Shown here: in pieces, positions 41,470 to 51,168 of the stretch
Numbering within the stretch: position 1 is the stretch's first letter
How the letters are laid out: every line of letters starts with the position of its first letter
Source: Galbibacter marinus
GTDB taxonomy: Bacteria; Bacteroidota; Bacteroidia; Flavobacteriales; Flavobacteriaceae
Assembly (NCBI RefSeq): GCF_000300875.1
Contig: NZ_AMSG01000004.1
Coordinates: forward strand, 124,001 to 188,000
DNA length: 64,000 nt
Reading direction: 5' to 3'
Notes under the pieces: model-generated
The model's database searches: none
Seen by the model: only the letters and a program-made list of their open reading frames with translations
Told to the model about the DNA's origin: nothing
Program-made: the position numbers and the translations under genes

Positions 41470-42315
41470 TTAAAAATTCACACTCACCCCTAACTGACCT
41501 GGAGAAAATTGGAGATTCCAGGTGTACTTCTTTTTATTTTGATTGTATTTTTGATCATATCGACTGTCGAGGTACTTATCGATAGCCTCGACTGTAGCAA
41601 TACTGATGGCTACTCCAACAACCACATCAGTGAGCCAGTGCGCTCCTTCCCACAACCTTGAAACCCCGGGGACAAGGCCTACGGCATATAGCCCACCTTT
41701 AATCCATGGACTTTTGAATTGCTTGGCAATAGCGTAGGCATTTGAAAAGGCCAATATTGTATGTCCTGAAGGGAATGAGTGGTAGTCTTTATCGGATGAA
41801 AACGGATAAAAGCTATTGTAATTATCTCCGCTTCGAGGGCGGGCCCTACCAAAGGCATATTTACTGGCTTGTTGTAGTAATCCAGCTGCAGAGGCAGAGG
41901 CAATTAAAAGCACGCCAGTTCTTCTTAGCTTTTCGTTTTTAAGAGCTAATCCCGTGGCGTATACTCCAGCTGTTAGCATATAGTTGTTCTGTGGGCTTCC
42001 GTAGTACCATCCATAGTCACGTACCACTTGAGGAATGTCATCTGCTTGGTCTACGAAAAATTCTGAGGTCTGTTGGTCAAATAGGTATAAAATAGACGTT
42101 CCTGCTGCTACACCCCCAAACTGCATCCATTGTTTTTTCTCCCAGTGAAATGGGCGGCTGTAAGAGTATATAATTCCTCCAAAAATACTTCCTGTATCAT
42201 ATTTGAGCATTTGCCAACGTGTGGCATCCTTTGTGGGTATATTGCTGTACTGCGCTTGTACCCCAAATGATGTTCCAAGGAGCATGAAAACAACGGGTAA
42301 TAGGAGATTTTTCAT
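41470..42315 (-). CDS. PAP2-family phosphatase with signal peptide
   Basis: 281 aa; KYAFGRARP, SFPSGHT, SRLWEGAHWLTDVVVG motifs. Confidence 0.9.
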   Translation of the reverse strand: MKNLLLPVVFMLLGTSFGVQAQYSNIPTKDATRWQMLKYDTGSIFGGIIYSYSRPFHWEKKQWMQFGGVAAGTSILYLFDQQTSEFFVDQADDIPQVVRDYGWYYGSPQNNYMLTAGVYATGLALKNEKLRRTGVLLIASASAAGLLQQASKYAFGRARPRSGDNYNSFYPFSSDKDYHSFPSGHTILAFSNAYAIAKQFKSPWIKGGLYAVGLVPGVSRLWEGAHWLTDVVVGVAISIATVEAIDKYLDSRYDQKYNQNKKKYTWNLQFSPGQLGVSVNF

Positions 42316-42428
42316 AGACTGTTGCGTTGAATATGCAAATTTAGCAATATTCCTACAATCCTATCTGTTAATTTTCGTCTGAACGACTTGAACTTAATTT
42401 GCTCAACTTAGCTTAACAAAACTGGTAG

Positions 42429-42443
42429 TGCAACCGATTGTGT
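42429..42443. promoter_or_regulatory. Candidate LacI-type operator (copy 2)
   Basis: TGCAACCGATTGTGT; shares CAACCGATTG core with 45752-45770. Confidence 0.4.
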
Positions 42444-42477
42444 AAAATAGCCTTTTTTCTCACTAAAACGACTGTTT

Positions 42478-44394
42478 TTAATCTGTTTTAAATGGACTCG
42501 CTGGAAGCCCTTCTTTATTGTAGAGATTTGCATGTTCTGGATTGTCAGCCCAAGCATATCGAACATATTTTGGATTGGTAATCTCAGGGCTCCAAACCTC
42601 AATCTTATCTCCTTTTATTTCAGCTTTGGCCCATACAAAATTCTTATCCGCCCCAGCTATGGCAAATTCTTTTAAAGCTCCGTTGGAAGTAAGGCCAGAA
42701 CCTATGTGGTCAAAACTCAATACGATCTTTTGTTGATCAATTTCTTGAGATATAAATTGCGGGCCACTGTAGACGATGTCTTTGTCACCATAGGCCAGTC
42801 CTTTAGCGGCAAGAGCAAGACGATGTCCGACATCTTTTTTGTTCAAGGGGTGAATGTCGTTCCATTCACCTATATCGATTGTTACGGCCATCGCGGTGTT
42901 GTTTACCTCCAGGGTTTGAAGCTGCGCGTCTCTTAAAGCTGCCCAATTGCTCTGCGAAGGCTTTTCTTTGGCTTGCATAAAGTTTGGTAACTGAACGTAT
43001 AGGAAAGGAAATTTCCCTTGATTCCAATCCTCTCTCCAGGTCTTAATTAAGGTGGTGAATAATTCTTGGTATTTTTCAGGCTTACCTGTGTCTGATTCTC
43101 CTTGATACCATAAGGCTCCTTTAATACTGTAATTCATTAAGGGGGCTATCATAGCGTTGTAAAGCCCTCCTGGTTCCCAGCGTACGAAAGTTTGTCCAGC
43201 TAAAGGGTCTGCTTTGGCGCCTTGTCGTATGCTCCATGAGCCTTTAAGATCTATTTCCTTGTTGTCAATTACGATCTTATAATCTTTTTGAGGTGTAAAT
43301 CCTCCACGGCCTCTTTCGTTGATCACTTTAACAGCGATGGTATTGGCTCCTTCTTGTAGAAGATCTTTAGGAATCGTATACCTTCTAGGAGGATATTGAT
43401 AGGTGGTATGGCCCACATAGCTACCATTGATAAATACCGAATCTGCGTCAACAATGGTTCCTAATAGTAGTTTTGCTTCCTTGTCTAAGGAAGTTTTAGA
43501 AACTTCAAATTCTTTTCTTAACCATACAATGCCATGCTGAAGTTCTGGGTAGGAAGTAGCCCAAAAGCCAGGCATTTGAATTTTATCCCAGTTCTCAGTG
43601 TTGAGGTCTTTACTTTCCCAATGATCTTTCTGTCCTTTGTCTTGACCGTTTACTGTTTTATACCAGTTTTGAATTCGTTTGTGGTCTGCTTGTTTAATCG
43701 AATCGATATAGTGGTCTTGTTGGAATATTTTATGTTGTTGGTAGGCCTCAGGGAACTTTCTAAGAGCCTTTTCACTCAGCCATGCATCGATGGGTGAACC
43801 TCCTAAGGCTGAGTTAATCAGTCCAATAGGAATGTCATAGGTGTTGTGGATTTCGTGTGCAAAGAAGTAGGATACGGCTGAAAATTTCAAGACCGTTTCT
43901 GGTGTTGTCTTAGTCCATTTACCACCATCAATACGCTTTAAAGGCTCCTTGAAGTTAAATGTTTTAGGGACTTCAAAATACCTGATGTTTTCGAAATTAG
44001 CGCTTTTGATCTCATTGGGATATAAAGGACTTGTTCTATCAAGGGATATTTCCATATTAGATTGTCCTGAACAGAGCCAAACATCCCCAATTAGTATGTC
44101 ATCTAGTGTGATGGTGCTATCTGTACTGCGAATAACCATTTGGTATGGGCCGCCTGCCTCGATAGGAGGCAGGGTAGTAGCCCAATATCCTGTATTATCT
44201 GCTATTGCTTGATGTGTACTACTGTTGAACTGTATCTCTACGGTGTCTTGTTCAGTTGACCAACCCCAGATCTTCAGGGGAATGTCTCGTTGCAATACCA
44301 TACCATCACTAATGAGTTTTGGTAATTGTAATTGACAATAAACATTGATGCTACATAGTAGTAGCAGACACTTAATCAGTAAAGGTTTCATCAA
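42478..44394 (-). CDS. Sialate O-acetylesterase-like (SGNH) esterase
   Basis: 638 aa; signal peptide; GDVWLCSGQSNMEISL, MNYSIKGALWYQGESDTG, DIGEWNDIHPLNKKDVGHRLAL. Confidence 0.92.
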   Translation of the reverse strand: MMKPLLIKCLLLLCSINVYCQLQLPKLISDGMVLQRDIPLKIWGWSTEQDTVEIQFNSSTHQAIADNTGYWATTLPPIEAGGPYQMVIRSTDSTITLDDILIGDVWLCSGQSNMEISLDRTSPLYPNEIKSANFENIRYFEVPKTFNFKEPLKRIDGGKWTKTTPETVLKFSAVSYFFAHEIHNTYDIPIGLINSALGGSPIDAWLSEKALRKFPEAYQQHKIFQQDHYIDSIKQADHKRIQNWYKTVNGQDKGQKDHWESKDLNTENWDKIQMPGFWATSYPELQHGIVWLRKEFEVSKTSLDKEAKLLLGTIVDADSVFINGSYVGHTTYQYPPRRYTIPKDLLQEGANTIAVKVINERGRGGFTPQKDYKIVIDNKEIDLKGSWSIRQGAKADPLAGQTFVRWEPGGLYNAMIAPLMNYSIKGALWYQGESDTGKPEKYQELFTTLIKTWREDWNQGKFPFLYVQLPNFMQAKEKPSQSNWAALRDAQLQTLEVNNTAMAVTIDIGEWNDIHPLNKKDVGHRLALAAKGLAYGDKDIVYSGPQFISQEIDQQKIVLSFDHIGSGLTSNGALKEFAIAGADKNFVWAKAEIKGDKIEVWSPEITNPKYVRYAWADNPEHANLYNKEGLPASPFKTD

Positions 44395-44454
44395 GAATAT
44401 GGTTTTGCTAGGCCTTAGCCTAGCTGTTGGTTTATAGTTGGTTATTAGATATTA

Positions 44455-45576
44455 CTATGGTTGTTCTACCATGGCATCGATGGTTTTAATGCTACCATCT
44501 GCATTATGCTCTAATGGAGCAACTTTCATGCTTCTTAGGTATGTTTTTCCACCTGAAAGAGAACTGTCATGGAAGAATAAATACCACTGACCATCGAATT
44601 CAACTATCGAATGGTGGTTTGTCCAACCCAATACTGGTTTTAGAATCACCCCTTGGTATGTGAAAGGTCCATAAGGAGAATCACCAATACCATAAGCAAT
44701 ATTATGCGTATCACCAGTGGAGTATGACAAATAGTATTTTCCATTGTATTTGTGAACCCAAGCAGCCTCAAAGAATCGACGATCGTTATCCCCTGTCAAT
44801 AGTGGATTTCCTTCCTCATCCAAAATAAGGACATCTTTAGGTTTTTCAGCCAAAGACACCATGTCATCACTTAGTTTGGCAATTTTAGCCGTCAACGCAG
44901 GCTCGTCATCAGCTGGGTAAGTGTCGGTTCCAACATAGGTTCCATTATCCCAACGTTGAAGCTGTCCACCCCAAATACCTCCGAAGTACATATAGTAATC
45001 GTCTCCGTCTTTAAAAATTGCTGGATCAATACTATAGGTGTCCGCAATCGGTTGATCTAATGCTGTAAATGGACCATGTGGTGTTGGGCCTGTAGCTACT
45101 CCCATTCTAAAAACCTCAGAAGAATCCTTGGCTGGGAAATAAAGATAGTAGGTGCCATCTTTCTCAGCAGCGTCCGGAGCCCACATTTGTTTTTTAGCCC
45201 ATTTCACATCTTCTAAGTCCAATACTTTCCCGTGGTCTTTTACCGGGGCGCCAAAGCTATCCATAGAATACACGTGGTAATCCTTCATGTTGAAATGGTT
45301 TCCCAAATCATCTTCAGGGACTCCTGAATCCCAGTCATGAGAAGGGTAGATGTATATTTTGTTCTCAAACACATGAGCAGATGGATCTGCTGTATAGTTG
45401 TCTGTAACAAGAGCTGGGTATTTCTCTTTTTGTTCACTGTCTACTGTGGCAATCTCTGTAGTGTTCTTAGAATCTTTTTTAGTGTTGGTGTTACAGCTAA
45501 CACAGAAGACAGTAAATGCCAGAGCTGCAAAGTATAGGCTCGGGTGTTTTTTGTTTAATAATGTTAAATTGCTCAT
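44455..45576 (-). CDS. GH43-family glycoside hydrolase lipoprotein
   Basis: 373 aa; lipobox FCVSCNTN; TADPSAHVFENKIYIYPSHD, WAPDAAEKDGTYYLYFPAKD, SIDPAIFKDGDDYYMYFGG, FEAAWVHKYNGKYYLSYST, HHSIVEFDGQWYLFFHD. Confidence 0.92.
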   Translation of the reverse strand: MSNLTLLNKKHPSLYFAALAFTVFCVSCNTNTKKDSKNTTEIATVDSEQKEKYPALVTDNYTADPSAHVFENKIYIYPSHDWDSGVPEDDLGNHFNMKDYHVYSMDSFGAPVKDHGKVLDLEDVKWAKKQMWAPDAAEKDGTYYLYFPAKDSSEVFRMGVATGPTPHGPFTALDQPIADTYSIDPAIFKDGDDYYMYFGGIWGGQLQRWDNGTYVGTDTYPADDEPALTAKIAKLSDDMVSLAEKPKDVLILDEEGNPLLTGDNDRRFFEAAWVHKYNGKYYLSYSTGDTHNIAYGIGDSPYGPFTYQGVILKPVLGWTNHHSIVEFDGQWYLFFHDSSLSGGKTYLRSMKVAPLEHNADGSIKTIDAMVEQP

Positions 45577-45751
45577 GAATTCGTTTTAATTTTTGGTTGT
45601 ACTTTTATTGAATTATCTGCACGAATATATAAAAAAATAAAATCAATCGTTTTCTTAAATGATTTTTATTTTTATTTAACTGAATATTAAGTGGTTGTCT
45701 GTTTTGGGTTTTATGTAAACATCTTTTTATGTACTAAAATTATAAAAATTT

Positions 45752-45770
45752 TGCGCAACCGATTGCGTTA
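45752..45770. promoter_or_regulatory. Candidate LacI-type operator (copy 1) in GH43/SusC divergent intergenic region
   Basis: TGCGCAACCGATTGCGTTA containing near-perfect palindrome CGCAACC|GATTGCG with central CG. Confidence 0.5.
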
Positions 45771-45866
45771 ATCGAATATTTATGTATATTTATCCAATCA
45801 AATAAAATTTAGAATAAATCAACTAATAACGCATTAAACCAACTCATTCATTAAACATTCTACAAA

Positions 45867-48800
45867 ATGACTAACCCATTTTTATTTAAAATTCATTATG
45901 AAAGGAGATTACTGTTTAGTTTTCTTCTGTTCATGTTCTTTGTCTTTGGTAATGTGCTTTATGCTCAAAACCAAAATGTTTCTGGTGTGGTTTCTGATCA
46001 AATGGGACCCTTGCCAGGTGTAACTGTAATTGTCTCTGGAACTAATATAGGGACTACTACAGATTTTGATGGAAAGTATTCACTTTCAAATGTGCCTTCA
46101 AATGGTGTTTTGGAGTTTAGCTATATTGGTTTTTCTGTTCAACATGTGAATGTTAACGGTCAGAATCAGATAAATGTTACCCTTGAGCAAGACACACAGC
46201 AACTTGATGAAGTTGTGGTAGTGGGGTATGGTACACAAAGGCGTGAAGCTGTTACTGGTTCTGTAGCTTCTATTAAATCAGAAGCCATTACGGAGGTGCC
46301 ATCTCCAAATATTTCTCAAGCCCTACAAGGTAGAATCGCAGGGGTTGAAATGACTCAGACTTCCTCCAAGCCAGGGGCCTCAATGCAGATTCGAATTCGT
46401 GGAACACGTTCTTTGAATGCTAGCAATGATCCTTTAATAGTACTTAATGGTATACCATTTGCAGGTTCTATTGGGGATATCAATCCAAATGATATCGAAA
46501 GTATTGATATCTTAAAAGATGCTTCTTCTTCTGCTATTTACGGTTCTCGAGGTGCTAACGGGGTTATCCTTATTACCACCAAATCAGGTGTTGCAGGGCA
46601 AAAAGCTTCCTTTACTTATAATGGATACTCTGGTATCTCAACACTTTTCTCTGAATTCCCAATGATGAATGGTGAGGAATTCGTGAAACTTAGAGCAGCT
46701 GCAGGACAATATCAAAATACCCTTGATGAGTCTGATGATATTTATACAGACTGGCAAGACATGATCTTCCAAACAGGTTCCATTACCAGTCATGATGTTG
46801 GTGTTACTGGAGGAACTGAGAGTGGAAGTTACAATTTTGGTTTAGGTTATTACAAAAATGAAGGTGTTGTTCCTTTACAGGAGTATGAGCGTATTTCAAT
46901 GAGAGCCAATTTTGATCAAAATATAGGATCTTTATTAAGAGTTGGGCTTACAACAAATACGAACTATGCTATTACCGATGGTAGTAGCGTGCCCGCAGTA
47001 GGAATGGCTCTTGCTCGTTCACCTATTGCAAATCCTTACAATCCAGATGGTAGTTTAAAAGAGACGATTTTAGAGCAAACCTCTGGTGCACAATGGGTGC
47101 CAACCAATGATCGTTTTTATTCCCTAGGGGATAAGTATATAAACCAAAACAGATCCTTCAGTTCTTATAACAGTTTGTTTGGGGAGTTAAAGATTCCATT
47201 TATTGATGGTTTAAAATACAGAATCAATGTAGGGCTTAATTACAGACAAAGTAATGATGGTAGTTATACAGGTGAAGGTGTTTTTAACGGAAATCCAAAC
47301 AATCCATCTTCAGCATCTGTAGCCAATTCCCACACCACAAGTTGGACTGTAGAGAATGTATTGACCTACGATAAAACTTTTGCAGAGAAACACCATGTTA
47401 ATGTAACGGCATTGTATTCTTCTCAAGAGGAACGTTACAACCGTTCACATATGTCTGCTCTAGATATTCCAGCAGATCATTTTCAGTTTTATAACTTAGG
47501 TCGCGCGGAAGGAGAAATTAATGTAGATCCAGGTCAACAATGGTATTCTGTATGGGGATTGATGTCTTATATGGGAAGAGTGATGTATTCATTTGATGAT
47601 CGCTATATGCTCAGTGCTGCATTTCGTTCAGATGGTTCGTCTCGATTGGCTGATGGTCAAAAATGGCATTCATATCCAGCAATATCAGCTGGATGGAATA
47701 TTGCAAATGAATCCTTCTTAGAGAATAGCTCAGTTATTAATCAGCTAAAGCTAAGAGCAGGATATGGACAAACAGCCAATCAAGCGATTGATCCATACAA
47801 AACATTGGGACTTCTTAATACCAGACCCTATAACTTTGGTGACCAATTCTCAACTGGATACTATGTGTCGGAATTACCTAATGAAAATTTAGGTTGGGAA
47901 TATTCTGAAACTTATAACTTTGGAGTGGACTTCTCACTTTTCAATCATCGACTCTCTGGTACAGTAGAATATTATATTCAAGACACAAAAGATGTTCTAC
48001 TAGGTGTAAACCTTCCTTCGACCTCTGGTGTTAATAGCTATACCGCTAACATAGGACAAACACAAAACAAAGGGGTTGAGGTTTCTTTAAACGGTTTAAT
48101 AATTGACAATCCAGATGGATTTAGCTGGGAGGCTGGAATTAATGTGTACGCTAACAGAAATAAACTTGTTAAGCTTGCCTCTGGTCAGGAGCGTGATGAA
48201 TCAAACTGGTGGTTTGTGGATCACCCAATTAACGTGATCTATGACTATGAAAAAGTTGGGCTTTGGCAAGAGAATGATCAGCATTTAGATATTTTAGAGC
48301 CAGGAGGTAATCCAGGGATGATCAAAGTAAAATACACAGGCGGATACAATGCTGATGGAACTCCAGAGCGTGCTATCGGGCCTGATGATAGACAAATCAT
48401 GAGCTTAGAGCCAGATTTCCAAGGTGGATTTAATACACGATTCTCTTATAAGAATTTTGATCTTACAGCAGTGGGAGCCTTTAAAAGTGGAGGCGTTCTT
48501 ATTAGTTCATTATACAGTTCTTCTGGGTACTTAAATACCTTAAATGGACGTGCTGGAAACAACGTAAGTGTAGATTACTGGACTCCAGAGAATACAGGAG
48601 CTAAATATCCAAAACCAGGGGGTGTTCAAAGTAGTGATAATCCAAAATACGGAAGTACATTAGGGTATTTTGATGCTTCATATCTTAAAATAAGAACCTT
48701 GTCTTTAGGGTACAATTTTGATCAAGAGTTCTTTTCTGATCTTGGACTTGAGAAGTTCAGACTTTACTTAACGGTTCAAAATCCATTAGTGATGTTCTCT

Positions 48801-48950
48801 CCATACCACAAAGAATCAGGAATGGATCCTGAGACCAACTCTTATGGGGATGAAAACGTAGCAGTAGGTGGACAAAGAAGGTTATTGATTATTGGAACCA
48901 ACACCCCTGCGACAAGAAACTTCTTAGTAGGATTAAATCTAACATTTTAA
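45867..48950 (+). CDS. SusC/RagA-family TonB-linked outer membrane transporter
   Basis: 1027 aa; carboxypeptidase-like N-domain (VSGVVSDQMGPLPGVTVIVSGTNIGTTTDFDGKYSL), DEVVVVGYGTQRREAVTGSV, plug domain, C-terminal NFLVGLNLTF. Confidence 0.96.
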   Translation: MTNPFLFKIHYERRLLFSFLLFMFFVFGNVLYAQNQNVSGVVSDQMGPLPGVTVIVSGTNIGTTTDFDGKYSLSNVPSNGVLEFSYIGFSVQHVNVNGQNQINVTLEQDTQQLDEVVVVGYGTQRREAVTGSVASIKSEAITEVPSPNISQALQGRIAGVEMTQTSSKPGASMQIRIRGTRSLNASNDPLIVLNGIPFAGSIGDINPNDIESIDILKDASSSAIYGSRGANGVILITTKSGVAGQKASFTYNGYSGISTLFSEFPMMNGEEFVKLRAAAGQYQNTLDESDDIYTDWQDMIFQTGSITSHDVGVTGGTESGSYNFGLGYYKNEGVVPLQEYERISMRANFDQNIGSLLRVGLTTNTNYAITDGSSVPAVGMALARSPIANPYNPDGSLKETILEQTSGAQWVPTNDRFYSLGDKYINQNRSFSSYNSLFGELKIPFIDGLKYRINVGLNYRQSNDGSYTGEGVFNGNPNNPSSASVANSHTTSWTVENVLTYDKTFAEKHHVNVTALYSSQEERYNRSHMSALDIPADHFQFYNLGRAEGEINVDPGQQWYSVWGLMSYMGRVMYSFDDRYMLSAAFRSDGSSRLADGQKWHSYPAISAGWNIANESFLENSSVINQLKLRAGYGQTANQAIDPYKTLGLLNTRPYNFGDQFSTGYYVSELPNENLGWEYSETYNFGVDFSLFNHRLSGTVEYYIQDTKDVLLGVNLPSTSGVNSYTANIGQTQNKGVEVSLNGLIIDNPDGFSWEAGINVYANRNKLVKLASGQERDESNWWFVDHPINVIYDYEKVGLWQENDQHLDILEPGGNPGMIKVKYTGGYNADGTPERAIGPDDRQIMSLEPDFQGGFNTRFSYKNFDLTAVGAFKSGGVLISSLYSSSGYLNTLNGRAGNNVSVDYWTPENTGAKYPKPGGVQSSDNPKYGSTLGYFDASYLKIRTLSLGYNFDQEFFSDLGLEKFRLYLTVQNPLVMFSPYHKESGMDPETNSYGDENVAVGGQRRLLIIGTNTPATRNFLVGLNLTF

Positions 48951-48964
48951 AAAAAAATAGAAGC

Positions 48965-50917
48965 ATGAAACGTATTTATAAAGCTAAATTTATAGGAATA
49001 GGGCTGCTGTTGTTTTTTATGGCTTCCTGTTCTAAAGATATATTAGAAGAACAGCCCAGGAGTATTTATGAACCTGGGTATTTCCAAACTGAAAACGGAG
49101 TTCTAGGTGGACTTACTGCGATGTACGCGCATTTGCGTTATATCTATGGTCAAGCCTATTATTATAACTCCTGTCTTACAGGAACTGATGAGGTGACTTA
49201 TGCACAAAGTGCTGATGGGAACTTCAAAGATATGGACCTTTCAGGAGTAGGGCAATTAACTGCTGCAACCAGTAGATCTGATGTGCTTTGGGGAACTGCA
49301 TTTACAAACATCAATACCGCGAGTGGAATTATCGAGAATGCGGAGGTTGTTGGAACTATTTCTGATGCCCTTATTGCAGAGGCGAGATTCTTTAGAGCCT
49401 TTGATTACTTTTTATTAGTACAAACTTTTGGTGGAGTACCATTGGATCTTGGAGCTGGGGAATTAAAGTTTAATACCTCTACTGCCAGAACTTCTATTAG
49501 AAACACTGTTCCAGAGGTATATACAAAGGCAATATTTCCTGATCTAATTACAGCAGTAAACGATCTTCCAATGGAAGGTCGTGTCACTGGAGGTGCTACC
49601 AAAACCCTAGCTAGACTTTTTCTTGCCAAGGCTTACCTCACCTATGGGTGGTGGTTAGAAAACCCAGGTAATATTCCAACTTATCCAGAGGTTGCTAGAA
49701 CTGATCCTGATGGGCACGATGCACAGTGGTATTTCCAACAGGCATATGATGTTGCTATGGAAGGTATACAGAATCCAGGTCCATTTGCATTGCAGGAAAC
49801 TTATTATGATGTGCATTTAGCATCTAATGATAGAAACAATGAGATTTTGCTTTACGCAGATCATACAGAGGATAGTGAACTCTATAACGGAGGAAGCTTA
49901 ACCTATGGTAGCGGTGGGGCTCCTGATAACTTCGCAGTATGGATGATGACTTGGAACTATACCAACTTAAAAAGTTCTTTGGATCCAGCTTGGACGAGTG
50001 AAGCGAGCTCGGTTCAAAGAGAAGCGGCTCAAGCATATGGTCGTCCATGGACGCGTATGTGTCCAACCATCAATGTGATAGAGGAAACCTTTGCTGACAA
50101 AGTGGATGATTCAAGATATGACGGAACCTTTGTGACTACCTTTAGAGCGAATTGGCCTAAGGGTGGATCAGATGCCGAAGTGATGTATGGTGCGAACTCA
50201 TTGCCTATTTATCCTGGAGATGCAGTTTTGACATTTTTAGATGAAGAACCTGCAGGTACGATTGATTATTCAAACTCCCAATACAATAGTGGTATTGGGG
50301 CTGGTGTATTGCCAGGGCGTGCGGATTTTGTAATCTCTCCTAGAGGAATCAGTAGATTTACCTATCCTGGATTATGGAAATTGGGTACATATAGAACAGA
50401 TAATGGTGATGGTTTAGGCTCACCAAATGCTGGTAGTACAAGACCATTTAACATCGCAAAATTTTCGGAATTATATTTCATTGCAGCAGAAGCAGCTGTT
50501 AAAGGAGCCTCTACTTCAGGTCAAAGTGCAAGAGATTTAATAAATGTCATTAGAGCCAGAGCTGGTAAATGGCGTTGGGATAACAACGGTGATGAAGTAA
50601 AAATCGAGGATCACAGTGCGCAAATGGTTAGTGAGACTCCTGGAACCATTACCATCGATTATTTGCTGGCAGAACGCTCTCGTGAGTACTATGGAGAAGG
50701 CTACCGTTGGTTTGATTTAGTGAGAACCCAGAAATGGCAAGAACTAGCGAGTAGTTATGAAATCGCTGGTCCAGAACTTGGAAATCACACCGCTGAGACT
50801 TTCACGCGTACCATTGAAGATTATCATTACCTGCGTCCTATCCCACAAGGTCAGCTTGAGGGGATGGAAATGACAGAATCTGAGAAAGAAGCGTATCAGA
50901 ATCCTGGATATAGATAG
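48965..50917 (+). CDS. SusD/RagB-family nutrient-binding lipoprotein
   Basis: 650 aa; lipobox FMASCSKD; ALIAEARFFRAFDYFLLVQTFGGVPL; LLAERSREYYGEGYRWFDLVRTQKW. Confidence 0.96.
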   Translation: MKRIYKAKFIGIGLLLFFMASCSKDILEEQPRSIYEPGYFQTENGVLGGLTAMYAHLRYIYGQAYYYNSCLTGTDEVTYAQSADGNFKDMDLSGVGQLTAATSRSDVLWGTAFTNINTASGIIENAEVVGTISDALIAEARFFRAFDYFLLVQTFGGVPLDLGAGELKFNTSTARTSIRNTVPEVYTKAIFPDLITAVNDLPMEGRVTGGATKTLARLFLAKAYLTYGWWLENPGNIPTYPEVARTDPDGHDAQWYFQQAYDVAMEGIQNPGPFALQETYYDVHLASNDRNNEILLYADHTEDSELYNGGSLTYGSGGAPDNFAVWMMTWNYTNLKSSLDPAWTSEASSVQREAAQAYGRPWTRMCPTINVIEETFADKVDDSRYDGTFVTTFRANWPKGGSDAEVMYGANSLPIYPGDAVLTFLDEEPAGTIDYSNSQYNSGIGAGVLPGRADFVISPRGISRFTYPGLWKLGTYRTDNGDGLGSPNAGSTRPFNIAKFSELYFIAAEAAVKGASTSGQSARDLINVIRARAGKWRWDNNGDEVKIEDHSAQMVSETPGTITIDYLLAERSREYYGEGYRWFDLVRTQKWQELASSYEIAGPELGNHTAETFTRTIEDYHYLRPIPQGQLEGMEMTESEKEAYQNPGYR

Positions 50918-50979
50918 AATGTAGCTTAGATAAGATTGAAAGAGAAAAACAGTAGACTGTTTTTTAATGTTAGTTTGCT

Positions 50980-51010
50980 TAAGAGAGGGTATTGTGCTTA
51001 CCCTCTCTTA
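50980..51010 (+). terminator. Terminator after susC-susD
   Basis: TAAGAGAGGGTA-ttgtgct-TACCCTCTCTTA followed by TATTTTAT. Confidence 0.8.
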
Positions 51011-51168
51011 TATTTTATAACCCCCTGTGATTTCTTATAATATTTGTCGTTTTGGGATGATTTTGAGAATGTTACTCATCGAATTAGTTGTAGTATTTTA
51101 GTTGCTAAGTGGTAGGTTTTTGTATTTTAGTTGGAACTATCAACGATAAACGCTAAAAACAAATTCTC

